Below are positions 16,470-23,669 of a stretch of DNA of 55,519 bases, one piece after another. A program made the translations under genes and the position numbers. Numbering within the stretch: position 1 is the stretch's first letter; each line of letters begins with the position of its first letter. The stretch is from positions 1 through 55,519 of the forward strand of contig JADLBC010000007.1 in assembly GCA_020847985.1 (NCBI GenBank), in the 5' to 3' direction. The DNA is from Dehalococcoidia bacterium. GTDB lineage: Bacteria; Chloroflexota; Dehalococcoidia; Tepidiformales; Tepidiformaceae. The notes under the pieces are model-generated. The model was not told the DNA's origin and ran no database searches. It worked only from the letters and a program-made list of their open reading frames with translations.

Positions 16470-17112
16470 GCGAATCGACCCCGATGCCCTCCAGGGGCTG
16501 TTCGAAGGACGCACGCGCGGCGCCGACGCTGTCGCCGTGCTCCCGCTCGCACGCATCGCGGCGGACCTTCGGCAGCTAGCCCCACGCGGCCCCGATGGCG
16601 AAGCGGGTGCCCGCATCGCCGCCGGTTTTGCACGGACGCGCGGCGGTGAAGGAGCGGGGTTCGGGGCCTGGCTGCTTGGCTGGCTGGGCGTGGGCCCACG
16701 GCCTCGCGCGTTCGCCGAACGTCTCGCCGCCGGTGCGATTACGCTCGCGACCGTCGGTGGCGGCGGGACTGCCGCGGCCGGCGGCGACCCCGTGGCCATC
16801 GTTCGCGATGTCACCCAGGTCGGCGTGAGCGCCGTCCAGAACCTCGACCCCCGCCACAACCCGGCGGCCACGAACCCGACCCCGGTCACGGCCACACCAG
16901 CGGCAAGCCCGAGCCCTTCGGCCGCCTCAACCGCCACGGCCACGCCGGCGGACCAGAGCGACGACAAAGAAGACGACGGCAAGGATAAGAGCAAGGATTC
17001 GAGCGACGACGCGAAGGACGATTCGAGCGACGACGACAAAAACGACGACAAGAACGACGACAAGAGCGACGACAAAAGTGACGACAAGAGCGACGACGGA
17101 GAGACATCGTGA
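16462..17112 (+). CDS. Membrane protein with acidic Asp/Lys-repeat tail, possible anti-sigma factor
   Basis: About 216 residues, no recognised family. A helical N-terminal part (ERIDPDALQGLFEGRTRGAD...) leads to one weak membrane helix around FAERLAAGAITLATVGGGGTAA. A Thr/Pro/Ala linker and a tail of SDDKSDDKSDD repeats follow. The stop overlaps the GTG of the following ECF sigma gene by four bases, and helical-domain-TM-tail order plus this coupling fits an anti-sigma factor; no zinc motif is present. The start is uncertain: CTG 16462 has GAGGGG upstream and restores a natural N terminus, while the first standard start is GTG 16537, which would cut off 25 coding-looking residues. Confidence 0.55.
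   Translation: MAERIDPDALQGLFEGRTRGADAVAVLPLARIAADLRQLAPRGPDGEAGARIAAGFARTRGGEGAGFGAWLLGWLGVGPRPRAFAERLAAGAITLATVGGGGTAAAGGDPVAIVRDVTQVGVSAVQNLDPRHNPAATNPTPVTATPAASPSPSAASTATATPADQSDDKEDDGKDKSKDSSDDAKDDSSDDDKNDDKNDDKSDDKSDDKSDDGETS
16960..17106 (+). repeat. Imperfect GACGACAAG-type repeat encoding Asp/Lys/Ser tail
   Basis: Short tandem units coding for D-D-K-S or D-D-K-N at the 3' end of the preceding membrane-protein gene. A second low-complexity acidic tract (Asp/His) lies at 15499-15560 in the same operon. Confidence 0.6.
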
Positions 17113-17741
17113 CGGCCGCTGTCCTCGGATTGCGTGACGGCCTGGGCCGCCTGCTGCTCGCCGCCGCCGGCCGGCCCGTCGCCTTCGACGCCATCGACAA
17201 CGAAGTCGAAATCGCGCGGCTTCGGCGCAAGGACGACTCCAGCTGGTCGGAGCTTTTCGCCCGCGAGATGCCGGCCATCTACCGGTACGCGCTCGCACGC
17301 CTTGGCGACGCGACGGACGCCGAGGATGCCGCCTCGCAGGTGTTCGAGGAAGCATGGAAGAGCGCCGGATCGCTCGAAGACCATGGCCTCCCGGCGCGCG
17401 CCTGGCTGTTTGGCATCGCCCGCAACGTCGTGAACCGGCGCCGCACACTGATCTTCCGCAAGCCCCCGGCCCTCCGCCTCGAGCTTTTCGATGGCGCCCA
17501 CGATGAGGCGGGCCTCTCGCCCGAACTCGCCGACCTCGCGGCGGCCGTGCGCGCGCTCCCCGCGAACCAGGCCGAGGTGGTCGCCCTGCGCTTCATCCAC
17601 GGTCTCTCGCTCGAAGAGACCGCGGCCGTGCTCAAGACGAGCATCGATGGGGTGAAGGGACGCCAGGCGCGCGCGCTCGCCCGCCTGCGCGAGTCGCTGG
17701 AAGTACGGATGCCTACCGGCGCAGTCGTGAGAGGTCGCTGA
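17109..17741 (+). CDS. ECF-type RNA polymerase sigma factor
   Basis: A 210-residue sigma-70 family protein with region 2 (WSELFAREMPAIYRYALARLGDATDAEDAASQVFEEAW...ARAWLFGIARNVVNRRR) and region 4 (LPANQAEVVALRFIHGLSLEETAAVLKTSIDGVKGRQARALARLRE). About 35 residues precede region 2. GTG 17109 overlaps the stop of the putative anti-sigma gene, so the two are coupled. It closes the apbE/haem operon and could control it. Its 3' end overlaps 29 bp with the oppositely oriented anti-sigma gene of the second sigma system. Confidence 0.92.
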   Translation: MTAAVLGLRDGLGRLLLAAAGRPVAFDAIDNEVEIARLRRKDDSSWSELFAREMPAIYRYALARLGDATDAEDAASQVFEEAWKSAGSLEDHGLPARAWLFGIARNVVNRRRTLIFRKPPALRLELFDGAHDEAGLSPELADLAAAVRALPANQAEVVALRFIHGLSLEETAAVLKTSIDGVKGRQARALARLRESLEVRMPTGAVVRGR

Positions 17742-18567
17742 CGAACACGCTCGGGCCCGAACGTTCCAGCGCGCCGTTGGCATGCTCGATGGTGACCACC
17801 GCGCTTTCGTACGAGGCGAGCCCCTGCGGCACGAACGTCTCGTACCGCGCGAAGCCGCTGACATCCGTGTTGAACGTGCCCAGGCTGACGTAGCGTCCGC
17901 CCGAGTTCACCCAGATCTGGTAGGTCTCGCCGTTCGGGCGCTGCGGCAGGTGCGCGGCGATGAACCACACCTTCTTCTGTTCCGCATCCCACACCAGGCG
18001 TCCGATCGCGACCTGGTTGGGGTCGACGGTGATCACCTCCGCCACGCTCGCGTTCGGGCTCGAAAGCGCCAGGATCAGGTCGCGGTCCCCGCGGGAGGCG
18101 GTCTTGAGGTCGTTCGTGAGCTGCTCCTGCTCCTGCACCTCCCGCGTGAGCGCGAGGATCTCCACCTTCTGTGAAAGGGCATCGTCGATCTGTGTCTGCA
18201 GGCGGCCGTTCTCCTCGCGGAGGCCGTTCATCTGGTCGCGAACGGACACCATGCCGGTGAAGGAGGCGATGGCCACGATCACGGCCGCCACGCCCGCCGA
18301 CGCCGTCGCCACCTGCACAATCCGCCCGATTGGGCCCGCCTTCCGGATGCCCGCGGAACGAAGCACGTTCTCCCGAAGGCGCCCGGGCGGTTGCCGGCGG
18401 GGGACAGCGAGCAGCAGGGCCGCCGCCGCCTCCTCGCTTTCGCGCACGATCTCGGCGCAACTGGCACAGCTGTCGATGTGGAAGGCGACATAGGTCCGGA
18501 CGTCAGGGGCCATCGCACCGATGGCGAACTCGTCCGCCTGCTCGTGGCTGATGTGTTCCGGCGTCAC
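17713..18567 (-). CDS. Zinc-finger anti-sigma factor (RskA type)
   Basis: A 284-residue membrane anti-sigma factor. The N-terminal cytoplasmic ZAS domain carries H30-x3-C34-x2-C37 (AFHIDSCASC). One helix (~residues 85-107, ATASAGVAAVIVAIASFTGM) is followed by an extracytoplasmic coiled coil (NGLREENGRLQTQIDDALSQ) and an RskA-like C-terminal beta domain (YQIWVNSGGRYVSLGTFNTDVSG). It follows the cognate sigma gene by 3 bp. Regulated proteolysis of the outer domain would release the sigma factor. The last 29 bp overlap the convergent ECF gene. Confidence 0.92.
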   Translation of the reverse strand: MTPEHISHEQADEFAIGAMAPDVRTYVAFHIDSCASCAEIVRESEEAAAALLLAVPRRQPPGRLRENVLRSAGIRKAGPIGRIVQVATASAGVAAVIVAIASFTGMVSVRDQMNGLREENGRLQTQIDDALSQKVEILALTREVQEQEQLTNDLKTASRGDRDLILALSSPNASVAEVITVDPNQVAIGRLVWDAEQKKVWFIAAHLPQRPNGETYQIWVNSGGRYVSLGTFNTDVSGFARYETFVPQGLASYESAVVTIEHANGALERSGPSVFVSDLSRLRR

Positions 18568-18570
18568 GGC

Positions 18571-19239
18571 CTAGTCCCGCACCTGCCCGCCGAGCGACCG
18601 GCGCAGCTTGAGCATGCCCAGGCGGATACGCGTCTTCACCGTGCCCAGCGGCTCGTGCAGCGCCACGGCGATCTGCTGTTGGGTGAGGCCCCCAAAGTAG
18701 GCGAGCTCAAGCGCCATGCGCTGCTCGGCCGGCAACTCGGCGAGGGCCTTCCGCACGAGCACCTGCTCCTCGTGCAGTTGCGCCGCGAGGATAGGGTCGT
18801 CGCCCTCGCCCGAGGGGATGAGCGAAACCTGGTCGTCTTCGCCCTCGCTCGTGGTGACGGTGGCCTCCCGGCGCTGGCGCCGGCCGCGAGCGCGGAGTTC
18901 GTCCACGGCGCGGTTGCGAACCACGCTCATGAGCCAGCTCAGGAATCGCCCCCGGTCCGGGATGAAGCTTTCGGGGCGCCGCCAGAGGCGAACGAAGATG
19001 TCCTGCGTAGCATCCTCGGCCAGCTGCGGATCCCCCAGCACGCGCAACGATGCCGAATACACCAGGTCGACGTAACGATCGTAGAGGACGCCGAAGGCGA
19101 TTTCGTCGCGAGCTGCGATGGCGTGCATGAGAGCCTCGTCGGTCCACTCGGTGCGGGCTGCCGCGCCGGCCGCGAGGGGCACGGCCGCTCCTCTAAGGGT
19201 ACGGACGTCGGCGGCTGCTGGATGCGTGTTCCAACCCAT
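18571..19239 (-). CDS. SigK-like ECF RNA polymerase sigma factor
   Basis: A 222-residue sigma factor. Region 2 reads EIAFGVLYDRYVDLVYSASLRVLGDPQLAEDATQDIFVRLWRRPE with the FLSWLMSVVRNRAVDELR end. Region 4 reads LPAEQRMALELAYFGGLTQQQIAVALHEPLGTVKTRIRLGMLKLR. The sequence and the directly coupled zinc anti-sigma gene place it with the SigK/RskA type. ATG 19239 opens a leader of ~30 residues before region 2; no strong ribosome site is seen, so a start inside this leader is possible. It is divergent from the HtrA-type protease gene, which is a reasonable candidate target. Confidence 0.93.
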   Translation of the reverse strand: MGWNTHPAAADVRTLRGAAVPLAAGAAARTEWTDEALMHAIAARDEIAFGVLYDRYVDLVYSASLRVLGDPQLAEDATQDIFVRLWRRPESFIPDRGRFLSWLMSVVRNRAVDELRARGRRQRREATVTTSEGEDDQVSLIPSGEGDDPILAAQLHEEQVLVRKALAELPAEQRMALELAYFGGLTQQQIAVALHEPLGTVKTRIRLGMLKLRRSLGGQVRD

Positions 19240-19374
19240 AGGAGGCTCAGAGCCGGATGATACACCGCGCCGATGGCCGCCCCCGGCCCCTTTACCTCGC
19301 GATTCCCCGGTTTACAGCCGGTTGTCCGCATCCAGCCGACACTGAGAGTCACCCCTCGAACGGAGACAACGCCC

Positions 19375-20523
19375 ATGAAGCGCTTGTATTCCATCTTCGG
19401 CACCTCGGTCGCGGGCGTTGCGCTGCTGGCCGGCGTCGCCTGCTCCGATTCCCCCACGCGTGTCGCCAGCGGTTCCGCGCCCGGCGCCACCGATGCCATC
19501 ACCACTTCCGCTCCCGCGACGGCGTCCGCCTCCGGCGCGCAGGCCACCGGCACCACCATCGCCATCCAGGCCGGCAAGGAGATGTCCGCCGCCGACCTCG
19601 TGCGGCTCGCCGAACCCGCCGTCGTCCGCATCGAAACCAGCGGTGGCGTCGGCTCCGGCTTCATCGTCAGCGAAGATGGCTACCTCATCACGAACAACCA
19701 CGTCGTTTCCACGTCGAGCGGCCGCGCTGCTACTTCGGTGCAGGTTCGCCTCAGCGATGGCACCGACACCACCGGCAAAGTCATCGGCACGGATGCGCGT
19801 TCCGACCTCGCCGTCGTCAAGCTCGATGCGGCCCGCAAGTACACCGCCCTCAAGCTCGCCAGCCTCGCCGACGTGCAGGTCGGGCAGGACGTCATCGCCA
19901 TCGGCTACGCGCTCGATCTCGCCGGCGGCGAAGGCCCCAGCTACAGCGTCACGCGCGGCATCGTCAGCGCGAAGAACCGCGCCATCGACGAGACCTCGCA
20001 GATCCTCGGGGCCATCCAGACCGATACGGCCATCAACCACGGCAACAGCGGCGGCCCACTCATCAGCCTCTATGGCGAAGTCGTGGGCGTGAACACCGCC
20101 CTCCAGCCGGACCAGACGACGGGCGGCGTGGCGCAGGGCATCGGCTATGCCGTTGGCTCCGACACCGTCCGGGCGGTGTACGAGCAGATCAAGGCCACCG
20201 GATCGGTGAACCGCGGGCTCCTCGGCATCCGCGACTTCGAAGCCCTCCGGCCCGCGAAGGCGCGCGAACTCGGCCTCCCCGAGTCCACGGGCGGCGTCTG
20301 GCTCGCGAAATCGACCAGCGTCGCGACGGGTGGTCCCGCGGCGGCCGCCGGGCTGAAGGCGGGCGATGTCATTCTCAAGATCGATGGCAACGTCCTCCGC
20401 AGCGAGTCCGACCTCGCCGTCCAGATGATCCGGCTCTCGCCGGGCAAGCAGGTCCAGGTCGAGTTCTTCCGGGGCGGCAAGACCCAGACGGTCACGATCA
20501 CGCTCGGGACGCCGAGCCAGTAA
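19375..20523 (+). CDS. HtrA/DegQ-type serine protease with PDZ domain, probable lipoprotein
   Basis: 382 residues. A signal peptide ends at Cys23 (LLAGVAC), so a lipid anchor is likely, followed by a low-complexity Ser/Thr/Ala spacer. The S1C protease domain has its full triad: H109 (ITNNHVV), D144 (ARSDLAVVKL) and S225 (INHGNSGGPL). One C-terminal PDZ domain (GLLGIRDFEALRPAKAREL...AAAAGLKAGDVILKIDGN) handles substrate tails. Such proteases deal with misfolded envelope proteins or cleave regulators. ATG 19375 follows GGAG and gives a proper signal. The neighbouring divergent sigma/anti-sigma pair may form an envelope-stress response with it. Confidence 0.94.
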   Translation: MKRLYSIFGTSVAGVALLAGVACSDSPTRVASGSAPGATDAITTSAPATASASGAQATGTTIAIQAGKEMSAADLVRLAEPAVVRIETSGGVGSGFIVSEDGYLITNNHVVSTSSGRAATSVQVRLSDGTDTTGKVIGTDARSDLAVVKLDAARKYTALKLASLADVQVGQDVIAIGYALDLAGGEGPSYSVTRGIVSAKNRAIDETSQILGAIQTDTAINHGNSGGPLISLYGEVVGVNTALQPDQTTGGVAQGIGYAVGSDTVRAVYEQIKATGSVNRGLLGIRDFEALRPAKARELGLPESTGGVWLAKSTSVATGGPAAAAGLKAGDVILKIDGNVLRSESDLAVQMIRLSPGKQVQVEFFRGGKTQTVTITLGTPSQ

Positions 20524-20547
20524 CCGGATCCCGCGTCCATTCCACGG

Positions 20548-20565
20548 GGCCCGCTTCGGCGGGCC
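20548..20565 (+). terminator. UUCG-loop hairpin after the HtrA-type gene
   Basis: Seven-base-pair stem GGCCCGC/GCGGGCC closed by a C(TTCG)G tetraloop, 24 bp past the stop. A run of T is lacking. Confidence 0.5.
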
Positions 20566-20591
20566 TCGTCGCGTCCGCCTAGACTGGTGGG

Positions 20592-21356
20592 ATGCCGCCC
20601 GCCCGCGTCGTCTCGCTCGTCCCCAGCCTCACCGAACTGGTCTGGTGGCTGGGCGAGGGCAACCGGTTGGTGGGCCGCACCCGCTTCTGCGACGCGCCCC
20701 CGGAGGCGGCCGGCATCGCGGCCATCGGCGGCACGAAGGACCCCGATGTCGCGCGCATCCTCGCGCTCCAGCCGGACCTCGTGCTCGCGAACCGCGCGGA
20801 GAACCGCCGCGAGGACGTCGAAGCGATCCAGCGCGCGGGCATCGACGTTCTCCTGACCGACCCGGTCACCGTCGCCGGCGCGGCCGCGATGATTGCCGAA
20901 ATCGCCCGGCACCTCGGCGCGGAGGAGCGGGGCGCCGGCCTCGTGCGCGAAATCGAGGCCGCGGCCGGCGAAGCTCCCACGCTGCGCCCTCGTCCCCGCG
21001 TGTTCGTCGCCGTCTGGAAGCAGCCGTTCCTTGGGCTCGGCTCCGAGGCGTACGCCCACGACCTGTTGGAGGTGGCGGGCGCCGAGAACGTGCTCGCGGC
21101 GCAGCCCCGCTACCCGGAGCTGACCATGGACGACCTCCGGGCGCTTGCCCCGGACCTGGTCCTCCTGCCGGACGAGCCGTACCGCTTCCGCGAAACGGAC
21201 CGCCGCGCATTCAGCGGCATCGCACCCGCCCGCCTGGTGGATGGGCGCATGCTGTGGTGGTACGGCCCGCGCATCCCCGCCGCGATTCGCACGCTCCGGG
21301 CGCTCTTCGCCGAAGCTCAGGCCGACAGCGCGAGCCGCGACGGTTCGCGCGAGTAG
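20592..21356 (+). CDS. BtuF-like helical-backbone metal/cobalamin receptor without signal peptide
   Basis: A 254-residue protein of the periplasmic-binding type III fold (Peri_BP_2), related to vitamin B12 or siderophore receptors. Motifs: RVVSLVPSLTELVWWLGEGNRLVGRTRFCDAPPEA at the start, IGGTKDPDVARILALQPDLVLAN, and the C-terminal lobe with LTMDDLRALAPDLVLLPDEPY. It has no signal peptide or lipobox and no transporter genes beside it, so it is an orphan whose location and ligand are unknown. A TAGACT -10-like hexamer ends only six bases before the ATG, so the mRNA might be leaderless. The 3' end overlaps nagA by 40 bp, tail-to-tail. Confidence 0.82.
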   Translation: MPPARVVSLVPSLTELVWWLGEGNRLVGRTRFCDAPPEAAGIAAIGGTKDPDVARILALQPDLVLANRAENRREDVEAIQRAGIDVLLTDPVTVAGAAAMIAEIARHLGAEERGAGLVREIEAAAGEAPTLRPRPRVFVAVWKQPFLGLGSEAYAHDLLEVAGAENVLAAQPRYPELTMDDLRALAPDLVLLPDEPYRFRETDRRAFSGIAPARLVDGRMLWWYGPRIPAAIRTLRALFAEAQADSASRDGSRE

Positions 21357-22498
21357 ACCACCGTCCCCCGGCACACCGTCGCGGCGACAGCCAGGGTGCG
21401 GTCCAGCAGGACGAGGTCGGCGTCGAAGCCGTGCTGAATGGCGCCCTTGCGGTCGTGCGCACCGGCCACGCGCGCCCCGTTCGTCGAGCAAAGGCGGAAG
21501 GCCGTCCAGGGGTCGATGCCAAGCGCCTCGACGACCGTGCGAAAGTGCGCGTCCATCGTCGCGACGCTGCCGACGATGGTGCCGTCGGCCTTGCGCGCGG
21601 CGAGCCCGTCCACCTCCACGGGGAAGCCCGCGAACTGCGCGGCCAGCGAATTCGTCCCCGCGATCTGCAGGTTGTCGGTGACCGTCACGAAGCGGTTCGG
21701 GCCGAGGAGCCGGTAGGCCAGGCGGAGGATATCGGGGGCGACGTGCGTGCCGTCACAGATCAGTTCGCAGGTGACGTTCGCATCCAACAGCGCCGCCGCG
21801 AGCGGGCCGCCTTCGCGCTGGTGGAGCGGGCGCATGGCATTGAACAGGTGCGTCACGTGCCGCACGCCGGCATCGAAGCCCCGGCGCGCCTCCTCGGCGG
21901 TGGCGTCGGTGTGGCCCATCGCCGCGATCGCGCCGGAGGTCACGATGGCGGCCGCGAGTTCGAGCCCGCCGTGAAGCTCGGGTGCGAAGGTGACCTGCCG
22001 GATGAGCCCGCGGGCCGCCTCCTGGTAGCGCCAGAACTCGTCGCGGGCCGGCTCGCGCAGCATGTCGGGGTGGAATGCCCCGCGCCGCATCGGGTTCAGG
22101 AACGGCCCTTCGAGGTGGAACCCGAGCGGCTCGGCGCCGTCGCCGGTGGCGCCGATCTCCGGCGTGAGGGTCCGCAGCAACTCCGCCGTCTCCTGGGCGC
22201 TCGGGCCGACGGTGCTCACGAGGAACGACGTCACCCCCCGGCTCGCGACCCAGTGCGCGTACGCGGAGATGGCGCCGCCGCCGGGCGAAAAGAAGCTGTG
22301 GCCGCCTCCGCCGTGGACATGAGCATCGACGAAACCGGGGCCGACAACGAGCCCCGTGGCGTCGAGCGTGTCGGCGGCGCCGTCCTCGATCCCGCTGCCG
22401 GTGGCCACGATACGCGTGCCATCGCAGAGGATGTCGCAGCGTGAAGGTCCGTGCGGGAGCGCGGCGATGCCGTTGCGTATGAGCAGCCTTCGCGGCAT
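21317..22498 (-). CDS. nagA: N-acetylglucosamine-6-phosphate deacetylase
   Basis: A 393-residue amidohydrolase that removes acetate from GlcNAc-6-phosphate in amino-sugar recycling. Motifs: FVDAHVHGGGGHSFF (metal HxH region), HLEGPFLNPMRRGAFH (metal Glu and substrate loop), AMGHTDA, HVTHLFNAMRPLHQREGG, ELICDGTHV and the catalytic Asp in VTVTDNLQIAGT. Length is normal. No nagB, nagE or NAG kinase gene is in the window. ATG 22498 begins at the expected RLLIRNG strand. The 40-bp 3' overlap with the BtuF-like gene could cause antisense interference between them. Confidence 0.94.
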   Translation of the reverse strand: MPRRLLIRNGIAALPHGPSRCDILCDGTRIVATGSGIEDGAADTLDATGLVVGPGFVDAHVHGGGGHSFFSPGGGAISAYAHWVASRGVTSFLVSTVGPSAQETAELLRTLTPEIGATGDGAEPLGFHLEGPFLNPMRRGAFHPDMLREPARDEFWRYQEAARGLIRQVTFAPELHGGLELAAAIVTSGAIAAMGHTDATAEEARRGFDAGVRHVTHLFNAMRPLHQREGGPLAAALLDANVTCELICDGTHVAPDILRLAYRLLGPNRFVTVTDNLQIAGTNSLAAQFAGFPVEVDGLAARKADGTIVGSVATMDAHFRTVVEALGIDPWTAFRLCSTNGARVAGAHDRKGAIQHGFDADLVLLDRTLAVAATVCRGTVVYSREPSRLALSA

Positions 22499-22583
22499 GG
22501 CGGCCCCGTGGTTGTGGGTGGACGCCCATTCTTTGCGCGCGTCACCGCCATGTCCAGAGCCGCGCGCCCGGTTGCCCCGAAAC

Positions 22584-22613
22584 TGAAAGGGAGCACGCCA
22601 CCGCGTGCTCCCT
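22584..22613 (-). terminator. Strong hairpin terminator after the cupredoxin gene
   Basis: A perfect 12-bp stem AAAGGGAGCACG/CGTGCTCCCTTT with a 6-nt loop, 32 bp past the cupredoxin stop and upstream of nagA. On the minus strand short T-runs follow (CAGTTTC). Confidence 0.7.
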
Positions 22614-22645
22614 TTCCCTTGATGCGCGACCGGCTGGCGGCCGTC

Positions 22646-23068
22646 TTATTCGATGGTGATCGTCGCCTTCATCTGCGGGTGGTAGTCGCAGGTCACCTTG
22701 TAGCTGCCGGCCTTCCCCGCCGACCAGGTGACGATGTCGCCCTTGCGCATGTTCCCGGAGACGTTCTTCGCGTCGATCGTGACCGTGTGAATCGCGGTCT
22801 CGCTGTTCTTGAAGTAGATCTTCTCGTTCACCTTCGCCTTCACGGCATCCGGCTTGAAGGCGAGGTTGTCCTGGTCGACCATCGGCGCGCCGGCGGGGAC
22901 TTCGGTGATCTTGTCGCCGCCGCCGTTGGGCGTGGTCGTGGCGTCGGTGGCTGCCTTCGTCGGCGTGGTGGTGCTGCCCGAATCGTCACCGCCGCCACAG
23001 GCGATGCCGGAGAGCAGTCCCACGGCGAGAACCGGGCCCATGGCGGCCCAGAGCCATTTCCGTTGCAC
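22646..23068 (-). CDS. Blue-copper (cupredoxin) lipoprotein
   Basis: A 140-residue exported electron carrier. The leader MQRKWLWAAMGPVLAVGLLSGIAC gives a lipoprotein Cys24, then an acidic/Thr-rich tether and a plastocyanin-like domain. The type 1 copper ligands are all visible: H94 (TAIHTVTI), C127, H130 and M133 (TCDYHPQM). It would shuttle single electrons at the outer face of the membrane. GTG 23068 is chosen because GGAGGA lies seven bases upstream and it starts the signal peptide directly. It has its own terminator and an AT-rich upstream region, so it is probably monocistronic and well expressed. Confidence 0.9.
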   Translation of the reverse strand: MQRKWLWAAMGPVLAVGLLSGIACGGGDDSGSTTTPTKAATDATTTPNGGGDKITEVPAGAPMVDQDNLAFKPDAVKAKVNEKIYFKNSETAIHTVTIDAKNVSGNMRKGDIVTWSAGKAGSYKVTCDYHPQMKATITIE

Positions 23069-23239
23069 GAATGAATCCTCCTGTTGCTTTGTGCGTAGCT
23101 TCACAAGTGTGCGGCACGTTTCGTTCAGGTGGGGACGAGACACACCGTCTACGCGAAAAAGCAATGTCCGTATTTGCTACAGCTATCAATTGTTTCGGAT
23201 TTGTTGCGTTCGGGCACGCCGGCCGCGCGTGAGCGGGCG
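23069..23239 (-). promoter_or_regulatory. AT-rich upstream region of the cupredoxin gene
   Basis: A 171-bp gap holding the lowest-GC stretch I noticed in the window (about 23155-23215). On the minus strand it contains TTGATA and TTGCTTTTT runs. I cannot pick a single convincing -35/-10 pair. Confidence 0.35.
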
Positions 23240-23500
23240 TCAGGCCGCTTCGTCGTCCCAGGACGCGAGCTGCCTCCGCAGGCGGCGAATGCGCCGCACA
23301 CGGTCGAGCGCGCTGAGGTGGCTCGCGCCATCCAGGAAGACGGAGCCGCCGCAGCGCTGGCAGCGCACATGCTCGTCGGGTTGCACACCCTCCGGCATCG
23401 TCGCGCAGCCGCTGTAGGTCAGAGCCGTTCCGGCCGTGCCACTCCAGGAACCGTTGGCATGCCCGCAGTGCAGGCAGACGATCTCGCCACGAACGTTCAT
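23240..23500 (-). CDS. Small zinc-ribbon protein
   Basis: An 86-residue protein of unknown function. Four cysteines in two CxxC pairs (CLHCGH near residue 9 and CQRCGG near residue 47) form a probable zinc ribbon, followed by an Arg-rich basic helix (SALDRVRRIRRLRRQLASWDDEAA) that could touch nucleic acid or a partner. ATG 23500 is preceded by GAGG at a suitable distance. The frame is open far upstream, but that part is antisense to the enoyl-CoA hydratase gene and reads as low-complexity sequence. Confidence 0.6.
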   Translation of the reverse strand: MNVRGEIVCLHCGHANGSWSGTAGTALTYSGCATMPEGVQPDEHVRCQRCGGSVFLDGASHLSALDRVRRIRRLRRQLASWDDEAA

Positions 23501-23605
23501 CGCTGATACCTCGCTTCGGAGTATGGGCCCGGGCGGGGTTTCGTCCGCATTGGTGAGAACCCCATGGAGCGGGCAGCCGTGCCCCAAGCGCGCCGTACCG
23601 CGCCA

Positions 23606-23634
23606 TCGACATGGATGTGAAATCGATTCATACT
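23606..23634 (+). promoter_or_regulatory. Sigma-70-like promoter for the first enoyl-CoA hydratase gene
   Basis: TCGACA (23606-23611), a 17-bp spacer and CATACT (23629-23634), 35 bp before the TTG start. The -10 is part of a 9-bp element CATACTCCG that recurs inverted at 23517-23525 in front of the divergent zinc-ribbon gene. Confidence 0.5.
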
Positions 23635-23669
23635 CCGCCTGCCGCGCCCGGCGGCCCGGAGGCACGTCC

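Noticed and set aside
23517..23637. Insertion-sequence terminal repeats
   Set aside because: Only 9 bp long, 103 bp apart, with no transposase between; promoter elements explain them better.
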